In this document: piece after piece, positions 59,726 to 64,000 of the stretch | Position numbering within the stretch: position 1 is the stretch's first letter | How the letters are laid out: each line of letters opens with the position of its first letter | Assembly (NCBI GenBank): GCA_047495785.1 | Contig: JBLDXI010000009.1 | Span: forward strand, 806,001 to 870,000 | Reading direction: 5' to 3' | Source of the DNA: Lepidodermella squamata | Taxonomy: Eukaryota; Gastrotricha | Length of the DNA stretch: 64,000 bases | Position numbers and translations under genes: made by a program | The notes under the pieces: model-generated | Told to the model about the DNA's origin: nothing | Databases searched by the model: none | The model's input: only the letters and a program-made list of their open reading frames with translations

Positions 59726-61826
59726 AAAAGCAAATAGAAAAAAAAAGATCAGCAAAATACCAAAACAGCTGCCCATAAGAGCTGAATTCGAGAATGTATT
59801 GATAAGTCGAATGCCCTACAATAGCAGTCTTTCATCCAATTAAGAGAATTAGTTTCCATTTTGTGCCTAGGTTTCAAGGGATTCGTCATTTCCATACGCT
59901 GGTCGCTGGATAGAGTAATGAAGACCCTGTCGCCAATTCTCAATTCTGTTCATAAACAGGGCTCGTGTTGATAATATAGAAGAATACCTTTGGCCGCTAA
60001 CTCGATGTTAGGTGCTCAGATTGTAAAGCATAATAATATAATAAAAAAGAACTATGATCTATTGGTCTACTTTGACACCTGCTCGAAACAGTATCGAGAG
60101 AGGGAGAGAGAGAGAGAGAGAGAGAATCGCAGCAGGTAGGTGGTAGGCGGCCTTGTGACAAGAGGTCGAGGATGTCAGCTGTCGGCTTCCGATTACAAAA
60201 TTCAGCCTGGCCCCAATTTTTTGAGCCACGGACGAGTGGTCTTGTGCATTGTGTAGTACAATCCGACTGCGTAGCCTTACCTTTAGGCTTTACGCTGTTA
60301 CTGCCAGACCTGCAGACCGACGTCAGACCCATCCGACCGGCCGGCTCCGGGAGCGGATGATCAATCGACGCTTTTATATCCGCGACCTCTATATGTTATT
60401 TGAAATTACCGCCAAAAATATTTGTTTCAAAATAAATTGTTTTAAGCTAATTCAAAAATTATATACGCTGTTTCTTTATAGTAATGTGAACATCGAATGG
60501 GTTAGAAACGGCAAAATATTCATCGTTTTCGAGACATTTTTTATATCTTATTTTCTAAATAAGTAGTCTCAAGTTTATTTGGCATACACCCCTGGTGAAC
60601 CATTATTTCTGTTAAGTATACTTGTAGTTGCCAACGTTTAGTTATATGGCAAAGTATACGTATATGTAAAATATGCATCGCTAACCATGATATATTTTCC
60701 AGATGAACATGGTTTTGGTTATTAAATATGGAATTTCCCCTATATAGACGAATCCATATGAAGTTTCATCTTTCATCCGAAAAAAAACTGCTATTCTTGC
60801 AGCAATTAGACGTTGCTATTAAAGTCTAAATTCCAAGTTCTAAGTTCTAAAAATCCATCTAATGAATAGCTCAGATCTAGCAGGGATGGCGTTGGGCTAT
60901 GCGACGAGTGATTCCCTAGAGGGTATCTTCAGCGGGGGCGAGCAAGGAGCGAGGAAGCATGCATTCGCTTGCTGTAGAAGCTGCTGTTAAAATATAAAAT
61001 ATTCTCTCCCGTGCGATCGAAGCAAGCTTTAGCCGACGCTTTAGTCGACTTATAACTCTTGGACAGGAATAACCTAAAATGTTCACATCCGTGCCAGGAT
61101 TTAGCTCGGCGGAACTGGGCAGCGCCTACGCTCACCCTCTCCGCTCCGTCACTGATAAAAATTGAAAGAATATGTGTAATATGTAGAACATTCAACTTCA
61201 TCTGAGAGTGGATGTTACCGTTCATTTTCTATTACTTCTCCGACCTGAGAGGCAGTCGTCTATGTCGGTTATGCTTGACGCCGCTTCTGGAAATTATCAT
61301 TAATTTGAATTGTAGAGGAATTAACGGAAAAATTGATACATCTCGCTCAACACCTTTAACCTGGTCAGGCGAGCAAATCGACTGGTGTCCATTTTGAAAT
61401 GATTCATGCTAGAATACTTAAAGGCACATTCAAATCATCTTCTTTCAACTTGACGACGCACCGTTATAACTTGAAATTGCTTACATCTTAGATTACAGAT
61501 TAAATTGTACAGTTGGTCAGTTATTATGATATCTGCTGTTGTGTAATATCTCGAAAACTATAAGACACTTTTTCCTGGTATTGGCGGTCCTCAGATCGAC
61601 AAAAAAATTTCTCTCCCATGGGTGGACAATTTACAAGTCATTATTTCTCATCGTGAAATGAAGTGCCGATTGAAAAATTGGATACAGTTAGAATCTTGTT
61701 TGACAGTTTTGGCGGTGTCATGATTATTCTTTTACCACGTCGTGACGCTAAATTGAAACCATTTGTTAATTAATTCTTTTTAGGCTTTCAATTTTAATTT
61801 AATGTAATATGTCGACCAACTGAGTC
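59726..61826. other. divergent spacer between the TEX11-like gene and LIS1
   Basis: Shared 5' flank of two divergent genes. AT-rich, with a GC-richer patch at about 60.1-60.4 kb next to a GA-repeat. Short frames have no recognisable domains. An acceptor-like TTCTTTTTAG at 61775-61784 precedes the LIS1 ATG by about 42 nt. Confidence 0.45.
60096..60125. repeat. GA/CT dinucleotide microsatellite
   Basis: About 30 nt of GAGA with one GGG interruption, in the spacer upstream of LIS1. GA tracts can act as GAGA-factor-like sites in some animals, but nothing here shows that. Confidence 0.9.
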
Positions 61827-63376
61827 ATGAATAATCTCAGCGCTAAAAACAAAGAAGAACTGTAAGTTGAAATAGCTTTTCCACGCTGATTGTTAATTGC
61901 CGTTTGTAATAAACTTTTCTAGCAATCGCGCGGTTGCTGATTATCTATTTCAAAATGGCTACAAGCGTGCGTTTGAGCAGTTTGTTAAAGAAGCTGGAGT
62001 TGTAAGCATTCGTTTTTATATGCACTTTGCTTCCGTGTTTTACGATGCTCTATTTCAGCCGGAGGAAATCGATCCTAAAAATGCTGGTATATTGGAGAAA
62101 AAGTGGGTAGCTATCGTCCGACTATCCCGCAAAGTCATGGAGTTGGAAGCTCGCAATGCAGAGCTGCAACGAGAAAATAGTGCTGCGACAATTATGCCGA
62201 CAGATGGTGTGCCATCAGTTGGGCCCCCTGGAAAACGCAATCCAGCGGAATGGATTCCTCGTCCTCCTGAGAAATTTCAGATGACTGGTCATCGAAGCAC
62301 AGTTACCCGTGTTATCTTTCACCCGGTTTTTTCCTCCACGTTGGTATCTTCGAGTGAAGACTCAACGATTAAAGTTTGGGATTGTGACAATGGAGAACTC
62401 GAGCGAACCCTGAAAGGGCACACTGATGCCGTTCAGGACTTGGCCTTTGATCCGGCTGGCCGAATCTTGGCTTCCTGTTCAGCAGACTTGTCCATAAAGC
62501 TTTGGGATTTTCAGTCCAACTTCAATTGCATTAGAACGCTACATGGCCATGATCATAATGTCAGTAGTGTTACTTTTCTTCCACCTGCTGGCGATTTTAT
62601 AGCAACATGCTCTCGCGACAAGTCCGTCAAGTTGTGGGAAGTTGCAAGTGGCTATTGTGTGAAAACTTTAACAGGTTTTTTTCAAACGAATATATTTATC
62701 AGCAGGATATTAATTCTTACATGTAGGTCATACCGATTGGGTTCGATGCGTTCGAGTTAGCCCAGACAGTCGCCTGTTGGCTAGTGCTTCCAGTGACCAG
62801 ACTATTCGTGTTTGGGAATTAGCTACCCGAGAGTGCCGAGCTGAATTGCGCGATCACTCAAATGTGGTCGAATGCCTAGCGTGGGCGCCTATAGATGCAG
62901 CTTCTACGGAGACCCTGACATCTGCGTTGACATCTCCATCAGAAAATAGCATGAATGGAAATCAAGGAACGGAGACAAGGCATCATCAGAACGCTCCAGG
63001 TTTGCGGAATTTTAGTTGAGAGAATACTTCATACTCATGGGTTTTGTGCATTTCAGTGCATTTTCTGGTTTCCGGTAGCAGGGACAAAACTATTAAAGTC
63101 TGGGATGTGTCGCGCTCTACGTGTGTGCTCACACTATCTGGGCATGACAACTGGGTACGGAGCGTCGCTTTCCATCCACTGGCCAACGGTCGGTATCTTC
63201 TCTCGGCATCTGACGACAAAACTGTGCGAGTCTGGGATCTGAAGCAGCGGCGGCTCTATAAAACGCTAGACTCGGCCCATCAGCATTTCGTAACCACCCT
63301 TGACATTCATCGTGGTGCCCAATATGTCGCAACTGGCAGCGTGGATTTGTCTGTAAAACTGTGGGAATGCAGATGA
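61827..63376 (+). CDS. PAFAH1B1: LIS1 / platelet-activating factor acetylhydrolase 1B subunit alpha
   Basis: Dynein regulator needed for nuclear positioning, spindle orientation and neuronal migration. Five exons: 61827-61861, 61923-62001, 62059-62674, 62727-62999 and 63057-63376; 440 residues (human 410). An N-terminal LisH motif ([18 protein letters not shown]) is followed by a short coiled coil ([15 protein letters not shown]) and then seven WD40 blades. Blade ends are seen as [54 protein letters not shown] and LSVKLWECR. The first blade starts at [16 protein letters not shown] Ser/Thr/Asn-rich insertion of about 35 residues in the fifth blade accounts for most of the extra length; the same loop is also variable in other animals. 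Exon 1 codes 11.7 residues only. Confidence 0.97.
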
Positions 63377-64000
63377 TGCGTTAGATTAAACCTATAACTT
63401 TGTCAACATCCGTTTATTCGCTGGTCAATAATAATGATTATCCTCGTACACCCAGCGATCGCAATTCTTTGTTAGCGTGCTATATTTTGCTGTAGTTAAG
63501 TTTTGTTGTGATTCAAGACTTGATCCGAAATTCTAGTGGGTAGTTTGATGAAAAGTACGCAAACCTGACGTTTTTAACAAATTTTATCGCTTTCAATAGG
63601 CAGTGTTCCGATTTGCAATCTTTAGCAACATCATTTAATTTGATCTGTAGTTCATGTTGGAACTTTCGTAAAAATATTGGCGATATTGTCTCAAACTGTT
63701 GTCAAAATGCTGTTTCGAACAAACAAAATTCAAAATTTAACCGACGCGGATATTTCCTTCAACTGCTTTTCAACTACATATCTTCCCATTTTTCGCTTTT
63801 CTTCTGGTTCGTTTTTCGGAATTCGGATTCGAAAAACATTGACATTTTCAAGCAAGCTATGAATTGTAAATATATAAATACACGGCATTGATAGATTAAT
63901 GTACTACTATTTTTCTACTTTGTGTGGTGTTAATTTCATACTTTTCCTTTCACGCGCGTTTATTCTTTCGCCTACGAGACCGCTAATCAGCTTGACAGCG
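63377..64000. other. LIS1 3' flank, nothing further supported
   Basis: AT-rich DNA with no recognisable domain. The plus-strand frames near 63613-63891 are short and Asn/Phe-rich, typical of chance frames in AT-rich sequence. Confidence 0.45.

Noticed and set aside
60172-60360. GC-richer 62-codon frame near the GA repeat, considered as an exon
   Set aside because: No domain, no splice support, and it lies in the divergent promoter region of two well-defined genes.
1-64000. CRISPR arrays, bacterial operons, phage or viral genes
   Set aside because: No regularly spaced repeats and no prokaryotic-type genes; all supported genes are intron-bearing or metazoan in kind.

Overview
This is nuclear DNA of an invertebrate animal. 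Genes are split by many short introns (mostly 50-160 nt, GT-AG), exons are richer in G+C than the AT-rich spacers, and nearly every recognisable product is a metazoan housekeeping or signalling protein. No CRISPR, bacterial operon, virus or tRNA gene was found. I infer a small-genome invertebrate that uses spliced-leader trans-splicing, most likely a nematode (or nematode-like worm) that is not close to Caenorhabditis. The basis is 3'-splice-site-like sequences just upstream of many start codons and three same-strand genes packed 268-283 nt apart. The species cannot be fixed from the window alone.

Layout. 0.6-2.5 kb: GC-rich degenerate DNA including a broken non-LTR retrotransposon. 3.6-6.0 kb (+): mitochondrial polynucleotide phosphorylase PNPT1. 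6.4-11.5 kb (+): an APC tumour-suppressor homologue. 12.4-13.6 kb: a truncated globin-like gene (-) between two ~100-bp direct repeats. 15.5-17.9 kb (-): an intronless orphan rhodopsin-class GPCR. 20.4-25.9 kb (+): PGM3, CNOT11 and RAB24 as a tight tandem array, a candidate operon. 27.7-30.3 kb (+): an unrecognised Ser/Asp-rich protein. 31.6-32.3 kb (-): a second broken LINE. 33.0-35.1 kb (+): a ten-exon ankyrin-repeat protein. 36.0-38.8 kb (+): an unrecognised Asn/Ser-rich protein. 40.7-43.8 kb (-): a GRK2/3-type receptor kinase. 43.8-48.6 kb: a long AT-rich spacer. 48.6-52.8 kb (+): a SET1/SETD1 histone H3K4 methyltransferase. 53.2-56.3 kb (+): mitochondrial ribosomal protein mL45 with an expanded intron holding a foldback element. 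56.5-59.7 kb (-): a TEX11/ZIP4-like TPR protein. 61.8-63.4 kb (+): LIS1.

The genes do not form a single pathway. PNPT1 and mL45 act in mitochondria. APC and LIS1 act on Wnt signalling and on microtubules/dynein. GRK acts on GPCRs. SETD1 acts on chromatin. The PGM3-CNOT11-RAB24 array mixes UDP-GlcNAc synthesis, mRNA deadenylation and autophagy, as co-transcribed worm genes often do. Exon joins were worked out by eye from reading frame, splice consensus and homology remembered for these families; none was checked by alignment or RNA data.
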